Source of the DNA: Formicarius rufipectus
Lineage: Eukaryota > Chordata > Aves > Passeriformes > Formicariidae
Length of the DNA stretch: 64,000 nucleotides
Assembly: GCA_013399695.1 (NCBI GenBank)
Contig: VXAU01002350.1
Coordinates: 129,796-193,795 of the forward strand
Direction: 5' to 3'
Shown here: positions 12,301 through 27,300 of the stretch, one piece after another
Position numbering within the stretch: the stretch's first letter is position 1
Layout: each line of letters opens with the position of its first letter
Notes under the pieces: model-generated
What the model was told of the DNA's origin: nothing
The model's database searches: none
Seen by the model: the letters and a program-made list of their open reading frames with translations, nothing else
Made by a program: the position numbers and the translations under genes

Positions 12301-15300
12301 TAAGGCAATTACATTTTATTCCACTTTAATGAAACAAGTTGGGGTTTTTTTTAAGATACTTCAGTAGTGGGATATTTAATTAGCTATGTTTGTTTCCACA
12401 TATTAAAAATAACAATTCAGCAACTTATTTGCCTATCTTGGATAAATACAGTGTGAAATAAATGGCTATTTAAACCATATAGAACTTCTTAAATCTTGGC
12501 AATATTCCCAAAGGATTGTTTTTCCTAGGGAAGCAGTCCTGCCTAATCACCCTCAGTTTTCAATGAACAGAGAAAGAGAGAGAAGTTGTCCTCTCCACAG
12601 GGTGAGTCAGGGCAAAAGCCTGACTTAGCTTTTCTGCATCATCCACCTGGAGGACACTCTCTCTCTTTGTTGGCTATGTCAGAAGCCAAGAAAGCTGATC
12701 TTATTAAGGTACAGTTTGAGTTTCCAGCCACTCACCTTTAAAAAAACTGCTAGTTGAGTTTCTTGCAATATGATATTAGTTCTTCCCTAAAGATCAGTTT
12801 AATATGCAAATGTATTTTGAAAGGAATACAATGGTGCATTGTAACACAAATGCATGTCTGTCACTATCCAGTGCAGACAAAAATCCAGCATTGATCCATG
12901 TAACTCCTACTTCTCATCTTTGATAACATAGCTCTGCAGTACAGAGAGCCTTGTCAGAGGCATCCTTAAGGAGCTGGACTTTGAATGCAGTTATAATAGG
13001 CTTTACTAGATTAAGCACTGAAACTGACTTGCTTTTCATAAAAAAAGTAAGGATAGATCACTGCTTGAAATGTCATAACAAGCGTCACTGGAAACAATGA
13101 AGCAGCTACTGAATTCAGGTATTTGTGCACTGTTGTTTAGAAGAAAATTGTTCTTTTCATAATGGAAAAATGAGACTTGGTTTTGTGTGAGGTTGGAGAG
13201 TGGGATGCCTTATGAGCTGCTTGCTATGAAAAAAGGCAGTGAACTGACAAGTACTGGTGGATCTGGGTCATCACAGCCCTTAGGCATCCAGAAGGGATGT
13301 AAATGTAAATACCTGAGATACTTCAAGTTGTCTTTCTGTCTCAGCAGACTAACACTACTGTGAATTAAGATAATTTCAACTGGCACCCTTGCTTGCACCC
13401 AGCTTGAATAAGTCCAATAATCATTAATTTTTTTTTCTTACTATCACTTTTCTTTAATTACAAATGTTGACTTACGGACTTACATTTATTTTTTAAAAAT
13501 GAATACTTGTGATTGAATAGATTCTCTGCTTGTAAAGCCATTCTTCCCTGCTCCTGGAAATTTTGACTTTTATGACAGGATTAGTAATTTTTACATATGG
13601 AACTCATGCCAACAAAAATTGCTGAATGTTGTTACAAGTTTGACAAGGAAGGCCTAGAACAAAAGTGGGTTATGACTCTTCTATAAAACATTTATATTCT
13701 TTGTAACCTTTTCAGATGCAGCAAAATATTCTTTCTGATACCTATGGAATTTCTTCCCAGTGTGGTAATTCTTTCGTCCCTTTTATTTAAAACATAATTT
13801 AACAGAGAAGAGTTTTCAAAAGTCAGTGAAAAGGAACACTTAGTAGCTGAGGAACACATGCTCATAGTTGCAATTTTATGGTAGGTCATTACAATGGATT
13901 GACAAAATGATTCTGCCTTACAATCTGTTTGACATTTTCCAGGAGGTTATGTGGAGTTAATAATGACAGTACAGATGTCGTGGTGTGTTTTTTTTTGAAA
14001 ACCCTTAATGAGTTCCACATGGCAGGCTTTTGCTTAAGATGTAAGTCACCTAAGATCTATATAAGACAGTATGAATAAATGAAGTAGTGTTTTTAATTTG
14101 TATAAATGACTGAAGCTTAGTCAGAGATCTGTGTCAGTGATACATGGTAGGTAAGAGATGTTGCTTTTAAGAAACAGAACACAAAAAAAACCTAAAAAAA
14201 AACCAAACAAAAACAAACAAAAAACACAACAACAACAACAACAAAACCAACAACAGAAAAGTCCTTCCTAAAAATATTTATAAAAGAAGAGTTATTAAGT
14301 GGATAGAAAAATATTTAAGAAGATGCACAGGCAAAGTGCACTGCTAGATAAAGCCGCAAGTTGTGTTAGGTATATGTGATTCAATGTTGTAAGAATCCTT
14401 TTCTCTTCCCCACAGTTCTGCATAAAGACATTGGACCTTGCAGAGCAGCCACTATAACAGGAACACTTTCTAGAATTTCACTGAATGATGAAGAGGAGGA
14501 AAAGGGACCAAACCCTGAAGGAATGAGCTATTCAACCTTGCCTGGAAACATCATCTCCAAAGTCATCATCCAGCAACCAACAGGTCTCCACATGCCTATG
14601 AGTATGAGTGAACTGGCCAATCAGTGCTTGAAAAAAGACAACAGTGAGTTGCGGAGGACTGTGTATTTATGCACTGATGATAATTTGAGAGGTGCAGACA
14701 TGGACATAGTCCATCCTCAAGAACGGATGATAGAAAGCGACTATATCGTCATGCCCCGAGGCTCAGTCAATACTCAGCCATCACTGAAAGATGAGAGCAA
14801 AATGAATATAGGCATGGATACCTTGCCTCATGAAAGGCTGTTGCACTACAAAGTTAATCCAGAGTTCAACATGAATCCCTCTGTAATGGACCAATTTAAT
14901 ATTAATTTAGACCAGCATCTTCCCACCCAAGAACATATGCAGAATTTGCCATTTGAGCCTCGCACAGCAGTGAAGAATTTCATTGCCTCAGAGCTGGATG
15001 ACAATGCAGGATTATCAAGAAGTGAAACTGGATCCACAATATCAATGAGCTCTTTAGAGGTCAGTGGTGCATAGATAAATTGCATGCTCTGTTGTTCTAA
15101 TTATATGATAAGACAATAAATTGTGCCTTGTGTCTAAGGGGTGAAACTAATGTTTTAATTCACTATAAATTATTGTTTGAGATCATACACTGCTGTTCAT
15201 ATTTCTCTTATTATCAGAAGTGTTTATACCTAGAAAACAAGACTAAAGTTTCAGAACCAGTCTGTATGAAACAATATAGTTCTGGAGATTTAACATTCCA

Positions 15301-18300
15301 CACGACTGCAGAGGATTTCGTGACCTACCAGGTAAAGTCCACTGGAAAATTCTGTGTTGCTATGAGAAGAAAAACTATTCCTGCAAGATCCAAGTGCCTT
15401 ACCTGCAAGCACATGCAGCTGAAAAGATTTGCCATTTTATTGCTGACAATCATATCTGTCTCAGATATGATCGGTCTGATTCTGCTCTCATTGGTGTAGA
15501 CCTTGGATTCTTCCATCCAGTAGTTCACCATTTACTGATTTAGTTTTGTTTGCATGTGTGTGCAGGCATTGGTACAACTGATGTGTGCAATAGGTTCAAG
15601 TGGGCTTCATGTGGAGTATCCCAGGGTCCAGTCAGATTGCAAAAGTGAACTGAAAAGCTTTTGAAGGGGTTTCAGTTATTACTACAATCTGTCTGTGGGA
15701 TTTAAGCATTATCAAAATGAAAACTGTTTAAATAATTTCTGAAGATCTAAGCATCAAACACTGCCATTCCTATTAAGCTTTTGATTATGCAAAGCCAGCA
15801 GTGAGGTGGAGTTGATTTCATACTTGGAACTCCTTAAGAACTGAGAATGCACTTGATCAGCATTTCAAATATTGTGAAAACCAGTATTTTGTGGGAAAGA
15901 AAAAGAAATGAGAAAAACATGGTGCTTACACATTCTCTGAAAGAAGTTATAGGTGGGAAAAATGCTACTGTGTATGCGATCTGGGAGCCATTAGCTGTTA
16001 CTCAACAATGTTTGGTCCCATCTGTGAAGGGAAACAGAGACTTAGTCTGATGGTTCCATGTTTTAGACACAGAACTGTATCTGATACTTGATAAATGGTG
16101 CATATTTAAGGATAGTTCTTTTAATATGGAGTTGAAGTTTTATGGAGAGTCTGGGTGGAAGAATTTAGAATTTCTTTTCAAGAGATGTCTTTACAAGCTT
16201 CAAAGGTGAAATATTTTCCATGCTGTTTATATTGTGTGTGTACTACCGTAAGTTTTTATGAGTCTGGATTTATCTGAAAAGTAAATTGCAGATGAACTAT
16301 GGGGATTTGAAAGTAATCAAAAATTATCCACATTCTGGTTGTTGTTAAAGTGAATATGTATAAGCTTGGACAAATTTTCAAAATTATGTCTAAAAGACAG
16401 TATAAGTGATTGCAAGTGCTCAGATGGACAGAGTCTTTCAAAGCAAGTTTGCGTTGTTAAAGAAGTTACTGCCCTCAGTTCAGGTATATTATTTAATAGA
16501 TCTCAGATGCTCAAATTTAATGCAACTAAGAAACAGGATAGTTAAGGTGAACTTTCAGTACAACTCTTTCACCTATCTATGGTCTTGTCTTTCAGATAGT
16601 TTTTGTCAGATGTAGAGACTCAAATCCAGTCCAATTAAGATTAGACATATAGATGAGATATATGAGGAAGGTTTGTAAGTCCTTGAGAAGATAGATGTAC
16701 ATGCCACCATGCCATCCACTCAAAATTACTCTGGGATGATGCCTCTTTCTTTCCATTGCTGACAAAAGTCATCTAGGACACCTAAGGGGGAAAAAAAAAA
16801 AAACAAAAACAAAAACAAAAAAAACACCCAAAACAAAAAANNNNNNNNNAAAAAAAAACAAAAAAAAAAACAAACACCTTAAGGTGTAAAAATTTGGACG
16901 ATAGTTACTTCATCTTACACAAAATTACAGTTGCTGAGGCCTGAAAATCTGTGAGTATAATGTACTGCTCATTTAGAGTTATTTTTAACTGTATTTTTAT
17001 CATAAAGTTTACCTCTAAGATGTGATGTACATACCAAATCTCAATCACTCTTCTGTATATTGTTTCTATGCTCAGAGGAAACTACTAGGTATGCAGTGGA
17101 AAATTCAGTAAAATATACTAATGTATGATAGCAAATATTTAAGCTCTTCTAAGTTGGTAAATATATTAGACTTAAAAGTCTGTATTTTGGTCCAAAAAGC
17201 TGTGAACAGTTGTGTTATTAAACCTCATTGAACCCAGCACAATCCCATGCATTAGGAAGAAACCCCAAATATCAGTGCAGATCAGAAATGAAAGGAACTG
17301 TTCAGGCTTTTGTACCTGCCTTTGTGGTTCCCAACATTACTTGATATGTCATTACTTCATCTTCTGATAGGGATGTGCTGCACTGAATTGAAGATAAGCA
17401 CATGAAAAAAAAATTGTATAAAATCAGAATCTCAAGCAGATCCTGATAAGTGGATCCAGCCAGATAAAAAATGTGATTGTGTTTTAACATATGCAGTGTG
17501 TAAGAAGCAAGGGTTGGGGTAAAGCTCCAATATGGTATTGGCTGCAACTGACCATCTGGATTAACTTCTGTTGCTGCCTTGAACAAGGTAAAGAAGGGAG
17601 CACAAGTGATTTTATTTTTTTTTTTGAAGATTGTAAGACCTTTCAAAAGGTGGAGTTTTTCAGACATTATGAAGCAGTAAAACCTGCAGCAGCACATTCA
17701 AGATCGTCCTGCCCACATTTCTCCTGACTAGACCACCCCTCAAGGAAATCCTGGGCAGTAGGAAGCTTCCCCCTCCTATCCACTCATGGTTGGAACACAA
17801 CTGTAGTATAAGCCAAAAAAACCTTGTATCCTGACTTCTAACTCATCACCTCTACCATTAGATATCTAAATGTAGGCATTCCCCGTATGAAATGAAAAAA
17901 GAGCTCTTCATATTTGACTCCCCTTTAGAGTCAATTGAGACAAATAGCCATTTTTAGGTCACTTGTAGACAGCTGCTTCAGAGTGAAGTAAATCACATGC
18001 TTCAGTGCAGGTGTGCCTTTTCAGATTCCATAGAGGAAGCTAGAATGAGTAGTTCAGACATGAACATCAAAAATGTTGATGTCCTAAATTTAGTCAGATG
18101 TGTCACAAACTTTCTTCTAAAACTTTTATATCTATGTATTTTTTTCCTCAAGAAAATGTTTAGATGGGAACAATTACATTTTTTTTTATATAGGGAAGAA
18201 TTTCAGTTTTTGAAAGATAGTCTGAGAATGCTGTAATATTACATGCAGGTATTTCCCAGATAAATTTAAGGATCTGCAGATTCACAGTGTGCAAATCCGG

Positions 18301-21300
18301 GATTTTTATTTTATTTGGTATGTACCCAACAGTACTCATGTGATAACAGGCACAGGCAGGCATATTAATACATCATGGAGTTTCTGAGGATTAATCAAAC
18401 ATCTGGCTAATATTCTGCACATCTCTTATATGCATGGATTAAAACTGGCTTTGCTACCTTGACATCAAAGTGGCTTGGAGTGTGCTCCTTCAGTTCAAAG
18501 TGTTTTGAATTTTATGAAGAAAACACTCAATACAATCTCCTGGAATGGGTTTTGTTTTGAAAATGTACATTCAGAGTGATGTGCTCATTAAAAATGAAAT
18601 TACTTTGAAGTGAAATATTGCATTCCCAGCCACGTAGATGCAGTGTAAAGTTGGGAAGTTTAAATGCAGAGGAAAAAGCTGATGTGAGCAACATATCTCC
18701 AGGATAAGCAATTCCTCTGTTTTTATTGTTAAAAAAATAATAATAATAATGGAAGAGGGAGTAGATACCTGCTGCCTGACTTTGTGATGAGACTTACATC
18801 GTTACCTCTGTGGGAAAAGAATGAAGGGTCCTTTCAAGGGAACTGTGGTTAGTGTGGTGTGAGCAGAAATAGAAAAGAGCTGAAAGGAGACAAAGACTTT
18901 AAACTATTAAAAGATGAAGGATGTGCAAAGGCAGTCAATAGAAACATTTAGTAAAGGCAATAAAGACTTCACAAATTATTTATCATGTAAAGGACTGGTA
19001 TTCTCTTTCTAGTCTCATATCATCATTCTTTATTTTTCAGTTTCAGCTATGAGATCCTTATATGAAATAAGTTGATTGTATGACCAAAATAATCCTTCTG
19101 TATTAATTCATAATGCTCTTAATATGTTCAAAGACAGTCAACTCTGTGGTCCTTGGCCAAATCACTGACAGGAGACTTTAGGAAGAAAATATTGTTACAG
19201 TTGAGAAAACAAAGAGATATGTAAAGGGCAGTGAAATGCAAAGAAAAAGTAAAGGTATAGATAAAGAAGGAAAAAAAGGCTGACAAAAAAAGGAGGGGAG
19301 GGATTATGGCGAAAATGAAGAATAAGCTTAAAATTAAAGTATTAGGAAGAATGAAATAAAAGCAGTATGGAAGGAACAAGGTCTAAAATAATTTAAAAAA
19401 AAAAAAAACAAACAGGAAAGGAGAGAAGAAATACACAGTTAAAATACTTAATCTCATCAATAAAGTGTCAGAGCATCAGGCAGAACAAAAGCAAAATGGT
19501 GTGAAGTCATTTTGGTTTATGACATGAGAAATAAAATGAGAGAGAATAAAACTAGAGACAAGCACCAGAGGAATTTCTTCTTTATCATGTTTCCACATTG
19601 CATTTATTTTCAGGCATTCTGTATCTCAGATTTCTATTCCTCCCATTCCTCATTTCATTCGTGAACAAGCTGTGGAGACAGCTCTAGCCAATTTTGTGAC
19701 TCTCAGTAAATGCAGTCTAGCCCTATAACTCCCCTCTCTTTCACCTGAGTGAGTAGGTCTCAGATTCCTCTTCAGAAAGTGATGCAGCTTCTTTTCAAGT
19801 TAAAGTACTGTACTTTTCAAGTACAGGAGAGGGGATAGAATCAGGCAGAGTTGACTCTAGTAACTGAAGATGTGAAGAACTGAAATTTTATTCACTATTA
19901 TGAAGTGCAGCATGTATTGCAGACTTTATATTATAACTGTTTGTTTGAGAAATGCTACATTTTCCCCCAAAGCATTCAGAAACACAAAACATGTGGTTTC
20001 AGTTGATTGAATGTGCTGGCTGCCCTATTAAAAAAAANAAACCATAATAACTTCCCAGAATAGTTTTGAGATCTCCAAAGCTATGTTTGTGCTAAATTTG
20101 CTAGCATATTTTGAAGACATAAAATTCCCACATTAAAAAACTAATTCACTTTTTTTCATGAAAATTTACTTGCTTTATGTCTAGCTCATGTTATGAACTA
20201 ATAGCCAACATAAACTTCTATTCAGAAACAAGAGTGTTTTTCAGTTATGTACACACAAAAGGCATTTTAAATCAAAACTGTCTATCCGTATTCCACTTTC
20301 ATGTCTCTGAGGGCCAAAAAAGATTTTCCTTTACATTTGTTCGGGGAAAAAGGCCTCCCCAGGCTAAGATCTTGTATGTCAAATCTAATCTCAGAGTGAA
20401 TTATAAACTGCTCATAATAAGTCTTTATATTAATGGAAGCATGGTTATAGTCCTTACTATAATGTGGTATCTCTGGTTTCAATTATACTTCGCACAATGC
20501 AATGTATCTTTAGGACTATCTGATGTAATTAATCAGGTGGTGGTGTAGTAGCATAGCCTAGAACGAGGAGAAAACCAGGCATTTGTTGTTTTACAGAGAT
20601 GGAGAGGGATTTTATTAGTCATTTAGCAGGATCAGCTGTTTCCTGGTGCCAGTAGATTAGTGTGTGCTGGTGTATGGAAATTATTCTTCAGAATTCTATT
20701 TTTGTCTCTCAGCAGAGTTTAAAGTTGTTCTGGAATTACACAGAAAAGCTATACATGATTAGCAGAAAATTAAATTGATTTTAAACAAATTACTACTGCA
20801 AATATTTTTTCACAGAGTTTCACTTTGGTCCTGGCATGAAGGATAGGGGTTTTTTTTCTACTAAAATGGGTTTTATCAATTAAGATCAAAGAGCTGTAGA
20901 AATCAGAGATGGAATAAATCTTGTCAGGTCATCTCTTCTACCAATGTAAGAATATTTTCTACAGTGCATTTATTTCTGTGGTACGTAGTCCAACTTCGCT
21001 TTCAAGACTAGAGTAAAGGGTTTCCAATGTTTCCCTTAGCAGATTATTGCATAGTTACATAGTTTCTTTATTCCCAACCCTATTTTTTTTCAGATTTTTC
21101 CCAGTTTTGTTTATGTGTTTATATGCATCTAAGGTCTCTGAACAAGTTTCTGTGTTTGCTTCTTCCGGAGGCAGTGTTTAAACAAAGTTGTATCACTTTT
21201 TTATCCTTTCCTATTCAAACTACATTTTGCTTCTCTCCTCTGAAATTTCCTCAGTTTACAGGCATGATTTGGTTTCTGCCAGTGTAGAGTGTCAAAGCAG

Positions 21301-24300
21301 AACTATCACTGGTGTTTTCCAAAAAGGGCTATCACAATGCCTGCTTAAATTGAGATGTAACCCTTTTTTTCTTTTTTTTTAGGGATTTATAATTGTGCAT
21401 GGATTGCAGTTCGTTGCCTACTCAGACTCCTCATTTTTTTTTAGAATTATACCAGCTAACTCCCTGCCACTGAGTAATTTGTTGAGTCTTCAGCTTTTTA
21501 GACAGTCCCTTTATTACTCACCCTTGCAGTTCTCCAGCATTTGGGACTCTTCAGCTTGGAGAACAGATCACTGAGGAGGGAATAGTGTATTATTATTCAT
21601 GTCTCCTATAATATAAAAGACAGAAGCACCAAATGAAATGTCAATGGGATAAACAAATTAATTTCCTTTATCATATTATGCATATTTAAATTGTGGAATT
21701 TGGTACCCTAATACATCTTAGATGTCAAAATAAGCTCCTTCCAAGGAAATTCCTAAGCTACTGAAGACTGAGGGAAGGTATTGTAGCAGAAATGTCACTT
21801 TATACTTGCCCTAACACATCGTAGCAGAACCTGGTCAAATACAAAACACCAAACAAAGCAAATCCTCAATAATAACCTTTACAGTTATTTGCTACTTATA
21901 TTCTACTAACATTAATACTCAAGTGAATCTCCAACTATTCTTTGAAAAAACTCACCAGTTTCCAGTGTAATGTTTATATTGTCTAAAATCATTCTCAGTT
22001 CAGTAGGTACATAAAGGAAACAGCTTTTCAAGAAGAAACTTACTGGGGTGACCAGTTCATCAGCTCATTTGATGAAAGAAGTTGTCTCCCCTTACTCCAC
22101 TCAACTGCTGCCTTTTGTTAAAGTGTAGAATGAGCTATGTGGTTCATTTCTGAAAGCATTTAAGTAAGTGTGGAAAACACAGTTTTTCTCAGATAAAAGA
22201 GACTTAACAAATGAACTTCTTATAGGAAAACAAACATATATGCAATCACAATTAAAGTAATTATTTTCATGGCTTAGGCTTGTTATGCATCATACAGAAA
22301 CTAGGAAAACAATTGAATAAAATGTCAACTTCCAGGTGGGACTGAAGGGACACTCTTTTAGCCTTATAAGTTTCCGAGTGACTTCATGCTTCTAAATATG
22401 TTCCCTCTCTCAAAAAACAACACTGCAGTCATTTCAAGACAATGATGTAGTAGCCTGAGGAACCTGATTGTGGTCAGTGACAAAACCGCAAATAACGCAG
22501 TGGTGCAGGATCACATTCATAACCAGCAACCTTTGGTTTTTAGAAACTTGCAGAACTTCACTGCTGCTATTTGAGTGTGTGGCAGTTGAATACTTTTTAT
22601 GTCTTAGAAGAATAGGCTGTGTCACCACCTGCACTGTATTTCATAGTATGCAGTCATGGGAAAAAGTGAAGAACAAGCACAGAACAGATGCTACTCGTGA
22701 GTTTAAAGTAGTTGTGTTTGTGATTAGATTCCTGTTGAGCCCAAGAAAAATCCTCATTGCGATAAACCTGTTGTATGACTTGCGTGGTCATGACTGGTGT
22801 GAACTCACAGGAAAATTGCAATAGTTGCCTCTCTCTGACAATACCATAGTTGCATACATTGCAGTCTGTTAGATATGTCTTTTTTTGCCATGTAAACAGT
22901 GGTAGAGTTTTCTGGCTGCAAAAAGTTATAATTCATCAATGCCAGGAATATTTTTACTGCAGTTAAACAGACTTAAGGAAAAATAAAAATGACCCAATTT
23001 TACATATCACAGTACCTATGAAACTGCACATTTCTTCCTAAATTTTCTATGTTTTTGCTTAACATTCTCAGACAATTCAATGACATATAGTTTATTACTG
23101 AACTCTATCTTAAAAAATATCTTTATCAAGCATTTTTTAAAGCTACTTCTGTAAACTTCACCTCATTATCTGCCTGTACATGTTTGTTCTTTTGTAGCCA
23201 CTGAGCCTTTTCAGTTGTAGATGTGCTCTAATTAGACCTTAAGAATAGATCTCTCTTCATCAGAAAAATATGTAGATTTCTTTAGGTGCTGATTTACTGT
23301 GGAATGGTGAAGGCCTTTGCCAAAGGTACACTTGTACCATGGCCCTCTTAAATTAACGAAAAGTAAGAATTTAGCTGCTTTATTATAATGTCCTCATATT
23401 TTTACCTGGCTGTTGTTGTTTCCCTGTTTTCATGATACTTACTTGGGAAGGGTTGTTTAATTTGTTTAAAAATATTCTCTTTGAAGTATGCTAGGTTAAA
23501 TGAAATTGATGATTAAAGATAGCTTCTCCAAAGCTTGCTGTTGTTGGTTGTTTTAATTGTCTTAGTCTGTTTATTTATACTGCTTCCCAGCCCTTTAGAT
23601 ATCAGAGTGTTGACAGTGTTACAGAGATACTTTTCATATTATTGTGGAACAGAGCATTAAAATTTTACTACAAAGCCAGACAACATGTCACAAAGTGGTA
23701 TTATCAAGGGCTCAGAGACCAAAGATCTTCCACTTTCTACAAATGAAAGATTTGTAAAATCATTTCTTTCAATTTCAGGAGAACAAAAGAGCTTACTGAA
23801 ACCTGCAGGTTTGTTAAACCAAATAAAATCAGTCAGAAACATTATTAATCTTGACTTCGTGACTTTAATTTGTATCTCACTGAAGAAATTAGGTGCAATT
23901 GGAAAAGGTTTCTTTACCATTGTACAAAGCCAGCCTATCCTATGAACAAAAAATAGGGTTAACTTGTAGCAGCAAGTCTTTTGGGGTTTTGGGGTGCTTT
24001 TCCCTTCTTTAATCCTCCTTCCAGAAGGCAGATCTTCTGTTTCTAATCTCATGTTTTTTGCACTCTTTTCAGCTCTTGCAACCTAGCTTCTTCTTTCTAC
24101 ATCTCTTTAGTCAACTGCAAGACATTTAATTTCCAAGCTTAGAAAATATATTTTTATCCCTTACTTATAATATTTCTGTTTCTTTTTAATATAATTTGAC
24201 TTTATAATTGGTTTCTTTTAGAATTTAAAAAATTCTGTGCTAAATTATTTGTTATATGTCTAAGCACTCATATTCTGTTGCATTTTATTCAAGGAATTAT

Positions 24301-27300
24301 TTCACTAGTAAATCATTCTTGCTTTATATCAGATGCTTTGAATCAGATTTGTCATAAATTTAAAACAAAATCATTGCTTTCTCCATCCAGATTGTCATCG
24401 CAAATAAACAAGCTGAAGCTATGACAAGTGCAGATGGTTTCGGCTTGATTTTGCTGTCATTTATTCCATTAAAATCAATGGAGTTGTACCAATGTAAGCC
24501 TGATGTAGGAAAGAATCAATTTCTGTATACCTGTAAGAATCTAAATCAAAATATATAGAGGTAGCTGTGTAAAAAAAGTATAAATATGATGATAATTTTC
24601 AAATACCACAAAAAGCATAGAAATAGATGTATTTTATACACCAATGGGTTTGATTGCATGCAAATAACATGCACATCATGCATCCCAGTGAAATCCAGTC
24701 TGGCTATTTCAGAGAAAAGAATATGATATTGGTCTAATAAACTATGCAAAGTCATGCATTAATCTCAAATTATCAAGATAAAATCTACATCTCCTTACAG
24801 AATACCTAATATATACCTGATAGGAAAACAGGAATGTTATATAGACTCATTAATGTTATTTAGACTTGTTAATACAACCTCTTTTTTCTTTTTTTTTACT
24901 GCTTAATAGAGAAGAAAATCACGTTATTCGGACCTTGACTTTGAAGTAAGTTTTACTGAATTATTCCTGATTATTAAAAGTATTTTTCTAAAAATAAATG
25001 TGAAGTGTTCATTTTAGCAGATTTTAGCCTTCTGACATGGTAGATGTGATAGGGTTGTTCAATTGATGCTGTACAGAACATGATGAACAATTCATTGAAA
25101 CTACTTTGGTGCAACTTGTTTGCAAAATATTCTGAGATCAAACAGTCATATTGCAATATTAACCATCATGATTTCAGTTTTTAAATTCTTTGCCTCTTCA
25201 TTTTCATCTGGGTTTGTTTTGTTGGATTTTTTCTTTTCTTTTGCTGGCTATCTACTTACTGAAAAAGTGTGACACTTCTGTAGGCCAGGCTACATTATTG
25301 CAGAAAGTTGCTTTGTTCAAGAGATTCTCAATAACTCGTTTTATCTCTTATTCTTCAACACTAATTTACTGGCATATAAGTTTCCAAGTAGTGATTATGA
25401 ATGTGTCAAATTTTGAATGATGAAGTGCTGCAGGGGTCAAAGCTTATGGATCACATGCTAAATAAAATTCAAGTTCATGTAAGGTTCCTTAGGCTAGATA
25501 TCCACAATTTCAGACTTAGACTCTGCTGAGTGAGAAGGTTTAGTTGCAATAGTTAATGACCATTTTTTTCTCAGTCAGTAGGAATACAACAGTTAGTTTT
25601 CAAGGGGATGTTCATAATTTATGAGTTTGGGGTTTTCACATAGGTTGTCTGTTCATGCATAGAAGTAGTTTGATGTAATTCCTTATATGAGTCTCCAGAG
25701 AAGCTGAACAAATATATTTGCATGGAACCTACAGATCTTGAGCTAAATTTGAAAGCTGGTGATCAGTTTGCATCACCCATAACTTCAAAAATTGCCTCGT
25801 TTGCATGTGCAAACAAAAGAAATTTATATTATTCTTCAGGCTGTAAGCACACACATGTCCTTCCAGATTTCAGATTCTAGTTTGTAGAAAAGAAAGAGGC
25901 AGAACAAGTCATAGCAGTCATAGGAGCCTTGCAAGGAAGAAGGGCTTGCTTTGGCAAACCTGTTTTTGCTGAAGTACTAATCCTCCATATCCGATTGTGG
26001 CTTCTTGGTAGTTTAATGTCGCACCTTAATCTCTTAGATTGTTTCCCTCCAGAGACTAAAGCTACCTTAAACCCTCATGTAATGCCTCAAAGATTGCACT
26101 AGACAAAGATTCACACAGGAAATTTTAGGGAACATAATATTCAAATATTACCCTAAATATGCTTTAGGATAAATGCATAAAAAGTAAGAAGAAGTAATAG
26201 CAAAATTCTGATAAGCAAGTGAGTCTAAAATTAAAGCAATATGGTGAGAAGTTTTATAATGATAGTGATATAAAAAATTCTAAATGTGACTGTCCTCTAC
26301 TGAAAGGCAGAAATATCATGCTGTTCATGATCCTCTGTAAACAGGTACTAAAACATTCTTCTGATCACTCAGGAACATAATCCAACACCAAATAAACACC
26401 AACTATGCAGTACACATGCTGCTCTCAAGAATCAGGCTACCCATTACATTTTTTTTATTGACTCACACAGTTTCACAGAATAGAAGAATCAATAATGTTG
26501 GAAGGGACCACAGTGGGTCATCTGGACTAACCTCCCTTCTCAAGCAGGGCCATCCCAGAGCATATGACACTGGATGGCATCCAGACAGTTCTTGAATATC
26601 ACCAGTGAGGGAGACTCCACAACCTCTCTAGGCAATCTGTTCCAGTGCAGTCATCTGAACAGTATAGAAGTTCTTCCTCATATTCAGGTGGAACTTCCTG
26701 TGCATCAGTTTCTGCCCATTGTCTCTTACCTTATTGCTTGACACCACCAAGAATAACCTGAATCCATCCTCTCAACACCTTCCCTTCATACACTTACAGG
26801 CATTGATGAAGTCTCCTGTCAGACATCTCTTCTTGAGGCTGAATAGGCCCAGCTCCGGCCTTTCCTCATAAGAGAGGTGCTCCAGTCTCCAAATCATCTT
26901 TGTTGCTCTCCTCTGGACCTGCTCCAGGAGCTCCATGTCTCTCTTGTACTGAGAAGCCCAGAACCGGACAGGGCTTAGTGGCCCCACTAAGGCTGAGTAG
27001 AGGGGCAGGATCACCTCCCTTGACCTGCTGACAGTGCTCTTCCTAAGGCACCCCAGGACACCCTTGACCTTCTGGGCCACAAAAGCACACTTCTGGCTCA
27101 GGGACAACTTGAGGTCCCCCAAGACCCCCAAGTCTGCCTCTGCAGAGCTTCTTTCCAGGAGCTCATTCCCCAGCCTATCATGGTCCAGTGTGTTATTCCT
27201 TCCCTAGGTGCAGGATCCTGCACTTGCCTTTGATGAATTTCAGACAGTTCTTCTCTGCACATCTTTCCAACCTATTGAGGTCCTTCTGAAGGGCTGCACA

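Larger units (their letters stand above)
15060..24909 (+). other. ADGRB3: ADGRB3 intron, 9.85 kb
   Basis: Begins gtcagt and ends with a long pyrimidine tract and cttaatag. It contains an A-rich tract with nine Ns (16790-16880), a (TAA)n stretch near 18736-18750, an A-run at about 19394-19408, an N at 20038 and two very degraded CR1 pieces (20897-21255 minus, 21540-21735 plus). Frames of up to 131 codons exist on both strands, but none has protein-like composition or a recognisable match. Confidence 0.8.

Noticed and set aside
14376..14415. ATG upstream of the large tail exon as a separate gene start
   Set aside because: These bases are intron ending in ccccacag; the exon continues valine from the 40-nt exon upstream.
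15128..15499. 123-codon + strand frame just after the large tail exon
   Set aside because: Lies in the intron, in no continuity with the receptor, with no known motif.
17302..17697. 131-codon minus-strand frame in an intron
   Set aside because: Composition is random (long Lys/Phe runs from T- and A-tracts), no recognisable domain, no flanking exons.
20177..20548. 123-codon + strand frame with hydrophobic segments
   Set aside because: Just before an old CR1 remnant; the hydrophobic stretch reflects T-rich sequence and there is no family match.
22468..22824. 118-codon + strand frame
   Set aside because: Random composition, also partly open on the other strand, no protein recognised.
23657..24052. 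131-codon minus-strand frame
   Set aside because: No recognisable motif; the opposite strand is also open over much of it, as expected by chance in AT-rich DNA.
26772..27131. 119-codon minus-strand reverse-transcriptase-like frame as a host gene
   Set aside because: It is the C-terminal ORF2 remnant of a CR1 LINE.
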